From Bacillus andreraoultii (GTDB lineage: Bacteria > Bacillota > Bacilli > Bacillales > Caldibacillaceae): DNA of 64,000 bases. A program made the translations under genes and the position numbers. Shown here in pieces: positions 38,793 to 46,872 of this stretch. Below the pieces are notes generated by a model that was not told the origin of the DNA, ran no database searches, and saw nothing but the letters and a program-made list of their open reading frames with translations. The DNA lies in NCBI RefSeq assembly GCF_001244735.1, contig NZ_LN868937.1, positions 169,876 through 233,875 on the forward strand. Reading direction: 5' to 3'. Positions within the stretch are counted from its first letter, which is position 1; each line of letters opens with the position of its first letter.

Positions 38793-38811
38793 GAAAGGCC
38801 CTTAAGCTAAG

Positions 38812-40323
38812 TTAAACTTGTGGGACCTTTTCCATCATTGAACCAGTTTTTGCGTAATTTTCATGCCAAGAAAATGCCTTTTCAAGTACATGAGGTGTTT
38901 GACCACCGCGAGAAAGTGCTTCATGATAATAGTCTAGTAATTGTTGCCTATACATTGGATGGGCACAATGCTCAATAATTAGAGGAGCTCGTTCTTTAGG
39001 TGCAAGTCCTCGTAAGTCCACATAACCTTGTTCAGTAATAATAACATCAACATCATGTTCTGTATGATCAACGTGAGAGACAAATGGAACAATACTTGAA
39101 ATATCTCCGTTTTTCGCAATTGATTTTGTAACAAAAATAGCTAGACGGGCATTACGTGCAAAGTCACCAGAGCCACCAATTCCGTTCATCATTTTTGTAC
39201 CGGACACATGTGTTGAGTTCACATTACCATATATATCAACTTCTAACGCGGTATTAATTGAAATAAGTCCGAGTCGACGGATGATTTCAGGATGATTAGA
39301 AATTTCTTGTGGACGTAAAATTAACTTGTCACGATATTTTTCAAAGTTTTCAAACACTTGTTTGCCCTTTTCTTCAGAAAGCGTAATGGAACATGCAGAG
39401 GCAAACTTTACTTTACCTGCATCAATTAAATCAAAAACAGCATCTTGAAGTACTTCTGAGTATACTTCAAGGTTTTCAAATTCAGAATCAATCATTCCAT
39501 GAAGGACTGCGTTTGCTACTGAGCCAATTCCGGATTGAAGTGGTGCCAATGTTTCTGTTAGGCGGCCTGCTTCAATTTCTTTTCTTAAAAACTCAAGTAA
39601 GTAGTTCGCCATAATTTTCGTCTCTTCATCAGGTGGAACGATCGTCGATGGCGAGTCGGAAAGGTTCGTTAAAACAATTCCTTTAATTTTGGATAAATCA
39701 ATATGAATACCAGTTGTACCAATTCGATCATTCGCCTTTGTTAGAGGAATTGGACTTCTTTCTCCTTGTTTCTTTAGGCTGTATATATCATGAACACCAA
39801 TTAATTCTTTTGGTGCATTTGCATTTAATTCAACAATAACATTTTCTGCCTTTTCTGCAAAAATAGATGAGTTTCCTACAGATGTAGTTGGAATAATTAA
39901 TCCATCACCAGTTATTGCCACTGCCTCGACAATAGCAAAATCTACTTTTGGTAATACATCAGCACGAAGTAATTCTGCCGTATGTGATAAATGTTGGTCG
40001 ACAAACAGTAATTCCCCTTGGTTAATCTTTGTTCGCATTGTCTTATCTGCTTGAAATGGTAATCTTTTTAGGATCATCCCGTTTTCTGCCATCAACTTAT
40101 CAACATCAGAGCCTAATGAGGCACCGGTGTAAACGTTTACTTTTAAAGGCTGCGATTTAGCCCTTTCAATTAAAGCGAAAGGAACTGCCTTTGCATCTCC
40201 TGCACGTGTAAATCCACTTAACCCCAATGTCATCCCATCTTCTATCCAAGTAGCTGCCTCATCTGCAGAAACAATTCGATCCTTAAGAAAATCTGGAACC
40301 GTATTCATTGTATGTTTCTCCAT
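38812..40323 (-). CDS. Acetyl-CoA hydrolase/transferase family protein (succinate:acyl-CoA transferase-like)
   Basis: A 503-residue class I CoA-transferase that probably exchanges CoA between acetyl- or propionyl-CoA and a carboxylic acid such as succinate. The N-terminal half opens with ADEAATWIEDGMTLGLSGFTRAGDAKAVP. The C-terminal half has NTALEVDIYGNVNSTHVSGTKMMNGIGGSGDFARNA, with the likely active-site Glu in ALEVD. ATG 40323 follows AGAGGGG; the longer frame to 40401 has no ribosome site and covers the promoter region. A LytTR-type regulator gene lies directly upstream on the same strand, and an inverted repeat sits between them, so local regulation is likely. Preferred donor and acceptor are not decided by sequence. 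Confidence 0.9.
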   Translation of the reverse strand: MEKHTMNTVPDFLKDRIVSADEAATWIEDGMTLGLSGFTRAGDAKAVPFALIERAKSQPLKVNVYTGASLGSDVDKLMAENGMILKRLPFQADKTMRTKINQGELLFVDQHLSHTAELLRADVLPKVDFAIVEAVAITGDGLIIPTTSVGNSSIFAEKAENVIVELNANAPKELIGVHDIYSLKKQGERSPIPLTKANDRIGTTGIHIDLSKIKGIVLTNLSDSPSTIVPPDEETKIMANYLLEFLRKEIEAGRLTETLAPLQSGIGSVANAVLHGMIDSEFENLEVYSEVLQDAVFDLIDAGKVKFASACSITLSEEKGKQVFENFEKYRDKLILRPQEISNHPEIIRRLGLISINTALEVDIYGNVNSTHVSGTKMMNGIGGSGDFARNARLAIFVTKSIAKNGDISSIVPFVSHVDHTEHDVDVIITEQGYVDLRGLAPKERAPLIIEHCAHPMYRQQLLDYYHEALSRGGQTPHVLEKAFSWHENYAKTGSMMEKVPQV

Positions 40324-40385
40324 AATATCCCCTCTTTTGCATACTTTGATTGCATTATATTCGACGAAGAGGAAGCACACTTTAG

Positions 40386-40413
40386 TAATGGAATAAAACA
40401 ATCATTTCCATTA
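40386..40413. promoter_or_regulatory. Inverted repeat upstream of the CoA-transferase gene, candidate regulator site
   Basis: TAATGGAA (40386-40393) and TTCCATTA (40406-40413) form perfect 8-base inverted half-sites separated by 12 bases. They lie 63-90 bases before the CoA-transferase start and just after the LytTR gene. Binding by that regulator is an inference; LytTR sites are more often direct repeats. Confidence 0.5.
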
Positions 40414-40458
40414 TTAAAACAGTGAAATACTACATAGGACAGATACTTCTTTTTATCA

Positions 40459-41115
40459 TTAAAACATTAATTGCCTTCTGAAATAGCTTGCGTAAGATTG
40501 GCTAACGGGGATTCGATCACCATTATTCATAATTAAAAGAAAAGTAGAATGAAAATCAGGTTGAATCTCGGCAATTTGATTTACATTCACAATAAAAGAG
40601 CGATGACAACGTAAAAATTGCTCGCTTGGTAATAAATATTCAATCTCTGAAAGGTTCAATTTATGGTAGCCTTCTTTATGGTTTGTTACAATTTTTGCTT
40701 TTCTATTTTCTGCTTCTAAGTATAAAATATCGGACGTTGCAATAGGGAACCATCGATCATCATTTTTTACGGTTAAGAATGACGGTAAAGAGTAGTTCGT
40801 CCGAATTGGAAATATAGCCGTCACACAACTAACTGGCTTCCCTTTCTTAAAAATTGGAACAGATAATCCAAAATATGAGATTCCGAAAATACTACTATCA
40901 ATATACGAAAAAATACTTCTCCGCAAAGAGATTGCCTTATATGTAGCACTTCCTGGTTTCACTTGATCCCCTGGCTGAATATTTAAATCAATCACAGGGC
41001 TCGGCTTGTAGTAAATAAACGTGCGTGAATCTGCAATGGCAATAGAAGTATCCTCAGGAAAAATCTCAGAAAAAGTGTCCAACAATGTCGTCGTTGATAG
41101 TTGATTCACGTTCAT
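40459..41115 (-). CDS. LytTR-domain transcriptional regulator
   Basis: A 218-residue regulator without a response-regulator receiver domain. The N-terminal part (about 1-110) looks like a sensor domain (DTSIAIADSRTFIYYKPSP, then GLSVPIFKKGKPVSCVTAIFPI), similar to PAS/GAF-like ligand sensors. The C-terminal part (about 118-218) is a LytTR DNA-binding domain with DDRWFPIATSDILYLEAENRKAKI and QFLRCHRSFIVNVNQIAEI. It lies upstream of the CoA-transferase on the same strand, with a palindromic site in between. It probably senses a metabolite and activates that gene. The ATG at 41115 follows ATGGGGGA; the ATG at 41124 lies within that site. Confidence 0.85.
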   Translation of the reverse strand: MNVNQLSTTTLLDTFSEIFPEDTSIAIADSRTFIYYKPSPVIDLNIQPGDQVKPGSATYKAISLRRSIFSYIDSSIFGISYFGLSVPIFKKGKPVSCVTAIFPIRTNYSLPSFLTVKNDDRWFPIATSDILYLEAENRKAKIVTNHKEGYHKLNLSEIEYLLPSEQFLRCHRSFIVNVNQIAEIQPDFHSTFLLIMNNGDRIPVSQSYASYFRRQLMF

Positions 41116-41352
41116 TTCCCCCATTTATTTTTTGAATTATTTAACGTTTAAAGACGATGGAACAAATACCCCAATTACTCTGGTGATACAATATTAGAAA
41201 GATTATAAAGTTTACTTCATTATACAATAGAGCTGAAAAAAATTACATAAATAAGCATTTATCTGATTAAGATATTTATAATGTTCCGTCATGGTTACTG
41301 AAACTGAACCGTATTTTTTAGCTAATAGGAAAGTATTAATTTTGCAAATTCC

Positions 41353-41478
41353 TCTTTCCTTTTACGCTTAAGCACACAAGGAAGGCTTCGAGCATTGCAT
41401 CGCAGCCGAAAAAAGCTTTTTCAACGAACTCTAGTCTCTTTAGTTGTCTGAAGGATCTAGTGTCCTTGTGTTTTTTTA
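41353..41478 (+). repeat. Hairpin repeat R2, copy 2, with terminator-like end
   Basis: The opening block (41353-41397) repeats that at 9922-9965: TTTCCTTTT, a loop, then ACACAAGGAAGGCTTCG. In this copy ACACAAGGA (41374-41382) also pairs perfectly with TCCTTGTGT (41463-41471), followed by a T-run. The segment could be a transcribed, self-terminating structure. The rest of the gap 41116-41587 holds nothing recognisable. Confidence 0.5.
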
Positions 41479-41587
41479 TAAAATCACAAAAATGGGTAGC
41501 AATAGCTTACTTTGTTATTGCATTTTATTGTTACTTGTTCTATTATGTATATAACAGTTAAAACATATATCACAAGGAAGTGTTGGT

Positions 41588-41992
41588 ATGATTATTTCCC
41601 TTGATTTACAATCGGATGTACCTATTTATATTCAATTAAAAAATAAAATTATTGAAGGTATTGCTTCGAAACAGTTAAAGCTAGGAGAAGCACTTCCATC
41701 CGTACGTGTTTTCGCTCAAGATCTTGGTGTGAATATGCATACGGTCAATAAGGCTTACCAGTTATTAAAACAAGATGGATATATTCAAATTCATCGACAA
41801 AAAGGTGTAGTTATTAATCCAGACGGAATGCCCCCACAAGATGCGGATTTTCGAGTAAAATTACAAGAACAATTACGGCCACTTATTAGTGAATCTATAT
41901 GTCGAGGCATGAGTATGGAACAAATTACGAATTTATGTAAAGAAATATATAATGACATTCTTAGTGGAGGGAACGAAGATGATTTACGTTAG
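41588..41992 (+). CDS. GntR-family regulator, YtrA-type
   Basis: A short GntR regulator of 134 residues. It has the N-terminal winged helix (SDVPIYIQLKNKIIEGIASKQLKLGEALPSVRVFAQDLGVNMHTVNKAYQLLKQDGYI) and only a short C-terminal helical tail of about 50 residues, which is typical of the YtrA subfamily that controls transporter operons. AAGGAAGTG precedes the ATG. It overlaps the next gene by 14 bases and heads a three-gene operon with a DUF1648 membrane protein and a CPBP protease-like protein. Autorepression is likely by analogy with YtrA. Confidence 0.9.
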   Translation: MIISLDLQSDVPIYIQLKNKIIEGIASKQLKLGEALPSVRVFAQDLGVNMHTVNKAYQLLKQDGYIQIHRQKGVVINPDGMPPQDADFRVKLQEQLRPLISESICRGMSMEQITNLCKEIYNDILSGGNEDDLR

Positions 41993-43070
41993 CATGTTAC
42001 TCATTTTTTTACCGTTAATATTAATTACTTCAATCACACCTTACATTACTAGAAAGACGGAGAGTTTTGGTGTTTCCATTCCATCGGATATGTTTAATCA
42101 TTCGAGTATTAAACAATACCGAAAACAGTATACAACTCAATCCAGTTTAATTGGTATTATTCTTGTCATAATCATTGGGTTATTGGCAAAAGCTGTAACT
42201 GAAGAAACTTGGGTCATTTTCTATACGGTCGGAATCTTTGCTTACATGATTATTACATTTTTTGTTTATTACCAATTTCATAAAAAAATGAAGGAATTAA
42301 AGGAAAAGGAGAATTGGAAGGTAGTAAAAAAAGAAGTCGTTGCAGTTGATCTTTCCTTTTACAAACAAAAATTAACGTATTCAAATGTATGGTTTATCAT
42401 CCCATTCTTTATTACAGTAATAAGTTTCATCTGGACGTTTTTAAACTATGACCGTATACCAGAAAAAATCCCTATGCAATATAGTCTTGATGGCACAGTT
42501 ACAAACTGGGTTGACAAATCGATTGGTTCTGTTTTGACATTTCCGCTTATTCAGCTGTTTATGTTAGGGGTGTTTATCTATATTAATATAGTGATTGGAC
42601 GTAGTAAACAGCAAATGGATCCAGCGAACCCTAAAGAATCAATTAAACAAAATATGATATTTCGCAGACGTTGGTCTCTATATATGATTATATCTGGTAC
42701 AATGATGATTTTGTTGTTTGTTTATCCACAAATATCGTTCGTTTATCCGATTAATCCGACTTTATCATTTATCATTACATTGGTTGTTGTCGGAATTATG
42801 GTTATATGGGCAGCAATATTATCCATTACAACAGGTCAAGGTGGAAGTCGTGTGAAAGTGGCCGCAAACAAACGTGATGAAGTGATGAATCGAGATGATG
42901 ATCAGTTTTGGAAACTAGGGGTATTCTACTTTAATCCAGATGATCCATCTGTTTGGCTTGAAAAGCGGTTCGGAAGCGGTTGGACGGTAAATTTTGCAAG
43001 ACCAACAGCGTGGCTTTTTCTATTGCTAACCATCTTGATTCCAATTGCCATTGCTATTTTTTCATCTTAG
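41979..43070 (+). CDS. DUF1648-domain integral membrane protein
   Basis: A 363-residue membrane protein with about eight helices. The middle region NYDRIPEKIPMQYSLDGTVTNWVDKSIGSVLTFPLIQL (about 161-198) is a clear DUF1648 motif. The C-terminal segment with DDDQFWKLGVFYFNPDDPSVWLEKRFGSGWTVNFARP resembles the short DUF5808 pattern. Both occur in proteins near GntR regulators in Firmicutes, and their function is unknown. ATG 41979 follows GGAGGG inside the end of the GntR gene. The stop is four bases before the next start, so all three genes are one operon. Confidence 0.85.
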   Translation: MIYVSMLLIFLPLILITSITPYITRKTESFGVSIPSDMFNHSSIKQYRKQYTTQSSLIGIILVIIIGLLAKAVTEETWVIFYTVGIFAYMIITFFVYYQFHKKMKELKEKENWKVVKKEVVAVDLSFYKQKLTYSNVWFIIPFFITVISFIWTFLNYDRIPEKIPMQYSLDGTVTNWVDKSIGSVLTFPLIQLFMLGVFIYINIVIGRSKQQMDPANPKESIKQNMIFRRRWSLYMIISGTMMILLFVYPQISFVYPINPTLSFIITLVVVGIMVIWAAILSITTGQGGSRVKVAANKRDEVMNRDDDQFWKLGVFYFNPDDPSVWLEKRFGSGWTVNFARPTAWLFLLLTILIPIAIAIFSS

Positions 43071-43073
43071 TGA

Positions 43074-43868
43074 GTGAATGAAATGGTACAGAAAAGAAGA
43101 ATAAAAGGAATGATTATTTATATAGCTATTGGAATTTTAGCAATTTTATCAATGTACCCGATGCAAAAACAAGTGCTTGAAACACAATTGGACCAAATAC
43201 CTGTCACACCAGGAATGTCAATAGAAATGTTAGCGGTCCTCTCATTAATTAATCCATTGATACTATTAGTGATTGCATTAATTGCAGGATATTTTACAGC
43301 TGATAAAGTACGACTATTTTCAATGATGATCCATCCGACCATGACAGGGTTCGTTGAATTAAAAAAAGGATTGAAACCTGCGCTCATTGGTGGAACGATA
43401 TTCGGAATCATTGCTATTTTATTTGATTTTATTATGCGGCCTTTTTTGCCAGATGTATTTTCGGGACCGATACAAGCACCTAAGCTAGGAAGTCTTGTAC
43501 CAGAAATTCTTTATGGTGGAATTGTCGAGGAGTTACTCATGCGGTTTGGTTTTATGAGTTTAATCGTATTCCTTCTCTGGAAACTGTTCCAAAAAAGAAG
43601 AGAAACACCAACAAAGGGTATTTATGTAATAGCAATTATAATAAGTGCTCTACTTTTTGCTTTCGGACATTTGCCAGCTACTATGGCGATAACAGAAATG
43701 ACCGCAATTGTCTGGATTCGAATGCTATTTTTAAATGGAGCGGGTGGACTCTTATTTGGTTGGTTATTTTGGAAATATAATTTAGAAACAGCGATGGTTG
43801 CACATATGATGGCACATGTTGCAATGGATGTAGTTGTTCTTTTGCTTGCTGTTTTTATACCGCATTAA
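43074..43868 (+). CDS. CPBP family intramembrane glutamic endopeptidase-like protein
   Basis: A 264-residue protein with about seven transmembrane helices and the CPBP (CAAX protease and bacteriocin-processing) motifs: EELLMRFG (EExxxR, about 158-165), FGHLP (about 204-208), and HMMAHVAMD near the C-terminus. All the expected Glu, Arg and His residues are present, so it is probably active. Its substrate is unknown; relatives protect against bacteriocins or process membrane peptides. The GTG at 43074 is close to the previous stop; an ATG at 43083 is also possible, and neither has a strong ribosome site, consistent with coupling. Confidence 0.85.
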   Translation: MNEMVQKRRIKGMIIYIAIGILAILSMYPMQKQVLETQLDQIPVTPGMSIEMLAVLSLINPLILLVIALIAGYFTADKVRLFSMMIHPTMTGFVELKKGLKPALIGGTIFGIIAILFDFIMRPFLPDVFSGPIQAPKLGSLVPEILYGGIVEELLMRFGFMSLIVFLLWKLFQKRRETPTKGIYVIAIIISALLFAFGHLPATMAITEMTAIVWIRMLFLNGAGGLLFGWLFWKYNLETAMVAHMMAHVAMDVVVLLLAVFIPH

Positions 43869-44001
43869 CATGGCAGTTATTGTCCGAAAAGGTTCACATG
43901 ATATAAAGGAAATTTTTATATTCAAATATTTTTCCAACACCATTTCCATAAATTGTGATTAAATAAAACTATGAAAAAAGTTAGTTGAAAGGAAGATAAA
44001 T

Positions 44002-45054
44002 GTGACCTACCAATCCAACAGTAAAGAAACACTTGAACTTATTAAAAAGCTAGTTTCCATTCCAAGTCCATCCGGAAACACAGAAAAAGTTATTTGCTTT
44101 GTCGAGGATTTTTTTAAAAAGATAGGAGTAGAAACATACCGCAATCGAAAAGGTGGATTGATTGCAACAATTAAAGGGAAAGATGACACAAAGCATCGGA
44201 TGTTAACGGCACACGTTGATACATTAGGTGCGATGGTAAAGGAAATAAAAAATAATGGTCGCCTTCGTTTAGATTTAATCGGTGGCTTTGCGTGGAATTC
44301 CATTGAAGGAGAGTATTGTGAAATAGAAACAGCGGAGGGAAAAGTTTATACGGGTACAATACTTATGCATCAACAATCCGTCCATGTTTATAAAGATGCT
44401 AAAACAGCAGAACGAAATCAACAAAATATGGAAGTGCGAATTGATGAAAAGGTAACGAACGCCGAAGAAGTACGGGCACTCGGTATTGAAGTAGGTGATT
44501 TTGTCTCCTTTGATCCACGTGTCCAAATTACAGATTCAGGGTATATAAAGTCACGCCATTTAGATGATAAAGCAAGTGTTGGCATTCTAATGAATTTAAT
44601 AAAACATATAACAAGAAATAATATTGAACTACCATATACAACGCATTTTTTAATCTCTAATAATGAAGAAATTGGTTATGGGGGTAATTCGAATATTCCA
44701 CCTGAAACGGTTGAATATTTAGCAGTCGATATGGGGGCCATAGGTGATGGTCAATCAACTGATGAATACACAGTGTCAATTTGTGTAAAGGATGGAAGTG
44801 GTCCATATCATTATAAATTGCGAAAACGACTTGTCGAACTTGCGAAACAAAATCAAGTTCAGTATAAATTAGATATATATCCTTACTATGGATCGGATGC
44901 TTCAGCAGCAATACGTAGTGGTCATGATATTGTTCACGGCTTAATAGGTCCTGGTATTGACTCATCTCACGCATTTGAACGGACACATATTTCTTCCATA
45001 CAAAACACGGAAAAACTTCTTTACCATTATTTATTATCGAATATGATTGATTAA
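44002..45054 (+). CDS. M42 family metallo-aminopeptidase
   Basis: A 350-residue cytoplasmic dinuclear zinc or cobalt peptidase of the M42 family (FrvX/YsdC type). Motifs are LTAHVDTLGAMVKEI (metal His and Asp, about 72-86), SRHLDDKASVGIL with the bridging Asp, SNNEEIGYGGNS with the catalytic and metal Glu residues, and SSHAFERTH with the last metal His near the C-terminus. It likely forms large oligomers that trim peptides. The start is GTG after AAAGGAAG. Seven bases after the stop codon begins copy B of the two-hairpin repeat. Confidence 0.93.
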   Translation: MTYQSNSKETLELIKKLVSIPSPSGNTEKVICFVEDFFKKIGVETYRNRKGGLIATIKGKDDTKHRMLTAHVDTLGAMVKEIKNNGRLRLDLIGGFAWNSIEGEYCEIETAEGKVYTGTILMHQQSVHVYKDAKTAERNQQNMEVRIDEKVTNAEEVRALGIEVGDFVSFDPRVQITDSGYIKSRHLDDKASVGILMNLIKHITRNNIELPYTTHFLISNNEEIGYGGNSNIPPETVEYLAVDMGAIGDGQSTDEYTVSICVKDGSGPYHYKLRKRLVELAKQNQVQYKLDIYPYYGSDASAAIRSGHDIVHGLIGPGIDSSHAFERTHISSIQNTEKLLYHYLLSNMID

Positions 45055-45060
45055 CATGAA

Positions 45061-45180
45061 GGGGCTGTCCAGAAAGTTGTATTTTTGATTTCTGGATGCC
45101 CATATTCATCTTCAATATGTTGGTATATCAGTATTCTTAATTGATACATTATTGGGGATATCCATTTTTCGGACTGCCCT
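45061..45180 (+). repeat. Two-hairpin repeat element, copy B
   Basis: The element runs from GGGGCTGTCCAGAAAG to TTTTTCGGACTGCCCT. Its ends are imperfect inverted repeats (GGGC.GTCC.GAAA). The first 41 bases fold into a hairpin through TCCAGAAA and TTTCTGGA. It starts seven bases after the M42 peptidase stop and points the same way. Confidence 0.75.
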
Positions 45181-45397
45181 CTATGGAGCAGGAATCCGAC
45201 AATCGTCATCAAAAAGGTTGAGAAGCCTCGAGGTTGTGGGAATTTTAAAAAGGTTTCAAACCTCTGGTATGTGAATGTTGCCACTATAATCATTTGATTC
45301 CTAATTGACGTAAAGAGCGCTTTTATACGTCATGCTCGGTAGGTTCAGTGAAAATTGGCTTTATACTCCTGAAGTTTGGTAACATCCGTAAAAACTA

Positions 45398-45494
45398 GTT
45401 TATAGAAAGAATTTATAAGCCGAACGTGATGGGGATTCCGCAAAAAAGGGTTCATAGAAGCGATCTATGAGCCAAAAATGAGGAGTGTTTTTAA
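45398..45494 (+). repeat. Two units of the 52-bp hairpin repeat
   Basis: The units start at 45398 and 45449. Each holds a hairpin of the type GGTTCATAGA/TCTATGAGCC. The unit spacer GATTCCGCAAAAA is the same as in the six-unit array at 54476-54790. The rest of the gap 45181-45794 holds operator-like sites but no gene. Confidence 0.7.
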
Positions 45495-45533
45495 TATGTG
45501 AACCCCTTAACGTTATAGTTGTTCAAACGTTTG

Positions 45534-45543
45534 TACAAAATCT
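45534..45543. promoter_or_regulatory. LacI-type operator palindrome upstream of malR-like gene
   Basis: CAAACGTTTG is a perfect palindrome with central CG, flanked by TTGTT and TACAA, which extends the symmetry. It is typical of LacI-family operators. Confidence 0.5.
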
Positions 45544-45654
45544 ATTACATAGAATCTTATTGTTAACTTCCTAGAATAAAAGAAATTCTCCCAAATAAAG
45601 CTATATAAAGCATTGATTATTTATAGTATCAATGGTAATATTATAGTGCAATTA

Positions 45655-45668
45655 TGCAAACGTTTTCC
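45655..45668. promoter_or_regulatory. Second LacI-type or cre-like site upstream of malR-like gene
   Basis: TGCAAACGTTTTCC matches 12 of 14 positions of the cre consensus and shares the core CAAACGTTT with the palindrome 120 bases upstream. It could bind CcpA or the neighbouring LacI regulator. Confidence 0.5.
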
Positions 45669-45794
45669 CTACCTCCTCAATTAACAATCTAAAAATGATA
45701 AATACGAATAAATGTAAAAAAATCACTTGAATAAATTCCATTATGAAGACAATCATTTAAAATTTTGTTCTTTAATAGAAACGTGGTGAGAATC

Positions 45795-46832
45795 ATGGCA
45801 GTAACGATCAAGGATGTTGCTAAAAAGGCGAATGTTTCAATCTCAACTGTTTCCCGTGTATTATCAAATAGTCCAAAAATTAGTGAACAAACAAAGCGTC
45901 ATGTCCGTAAAGTTATTAAGGAATTAGGTTATCATGCAAATTTAACTGCGCGATCATTAGTACAACAAACAACAAGAACAATTGGTATTGTGATGAAAAA
46001 CTCTTCAAGGGAAGCGCTCCATACAACTTTTTTGCCTGAAGTTTTGGGTGGAATAACAGCGATTACAAGTAAGTATGAATTTAGTATACGACTGGCTATA
46101 GGTGAATCTGAAGAGGAAATATTCCAAGATGTGACAAAAATGGTACAGGGGAAGCAAGTGGATGGTGTCATTGTTTTATACTCGAAAAAGGATGACCCTG
46201 TAATTAACTATTTAAAGGACAGTCAAATCCCATTTGTGATTTTAGGAAGGCCAACAAAAGATATAAATAAAATTACTTTTGTTGATAACGATAATCGACA
46301 AGCAGCTATGGATGCAACGAACTATATCATTCAGTTAGGACATAAAAGAATTGCCTATATTGGTGATGATACGAAATTTGAAGTAGCTAAGTTACGTATT
46401 ACAGGATTTCGTCAGGCGATACTTGATAATGGGCTTAAGCTGCAAGAGAACTTTATAAAGTATATTAACGGAAACTATGAAGAGGGATTTGAAGCAGTAA
46501 GGGAATTAATGTCACTACCGAATCGTCCTACGGCTATCGTGCTCTCTGATGATATTAATGCACTTATTGTTTTATCTGCATTATCAAATTTAGCTATAAA
46601 GATTCCAGAGGATGTTAGTATAATCAGTTTTAATAATTCAACGATTGCTAGAATTACTTATCCGCGATTGACAACAGTAGATGTGCAAGTTTATCAGCTT
46701 GGACAAGAGGCTGCAAAGGCGATAATCGAACAAGTGAATGAACCGAATGTGATAAAGAAAAGCTTACTTATTCCGACGGTTATTATAGAAAGAGAATCAT
46801 GTAAAAAACTAACAACTGTAAATGAAATTTAA
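45795..46832 (+). CDS. LacI-family transcriptional regulator (MalR-like)
   Basis: A 345-residue LacI-type repressor. It has an N-terminal helix-turn-helix with hinge (MAVTIKDVAKKANVSISTVS through RSLVQQTT) and a periplasmic-binding-protein-like sugar-sensing domain (about 60-335). It is encoded 40 bases upstream of an alpha-glucosidase gene, so it probably controls use of maltose, isomaltose or related sugars. ATG 45795 follows GGTGAG; an earlier ATG ten codons upstream does not match the family N-terminus. Two operator-like sites lie upstream and suggest autoregulation. No sugar transporter is encoded nearby. Confidence 0.88.
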   Translation: MAVTIKDVAKKANVSISTVSRVLSNSPKISEQTKRHVRKVIKELGYHANLTARSLVQQTTRTIGIVMKNSSREALHTTFLPEVLGGITAITSKYEFSIRLAIGESEEEIFQDVTKMVQGKQVDGVIVLYSKKDDPVINYLKDSQIPFVILGRPTKDINKITFVDNDNRQAAMDATNYIIQLGHKRIAYIGDDTKFEVAKLRITGFRQAILDNGLKLQENFIKYINGNYEEGFEAVRELMSLPNRPTAIVLSDDINALIVLSALSNLAIKIPEDVSIISFNNSTIARITYPRLTTVDVQVYQLGQEAAKAIIEQVNEPNVIKKSLLIPTVIIERESCKKLTTVNEI

Positions 46833-46872
46833 CAAATAAACAGTGAAAATAATCTAAAAAGAGGTGTGCAGC

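Noticed and set aside
43880-43905. ATTGTCCGAAAAGG after the CPBP gene as another end of the two-hairpin element
   Set aside because: The match is limited to the short end motif; the body of the element is missing.
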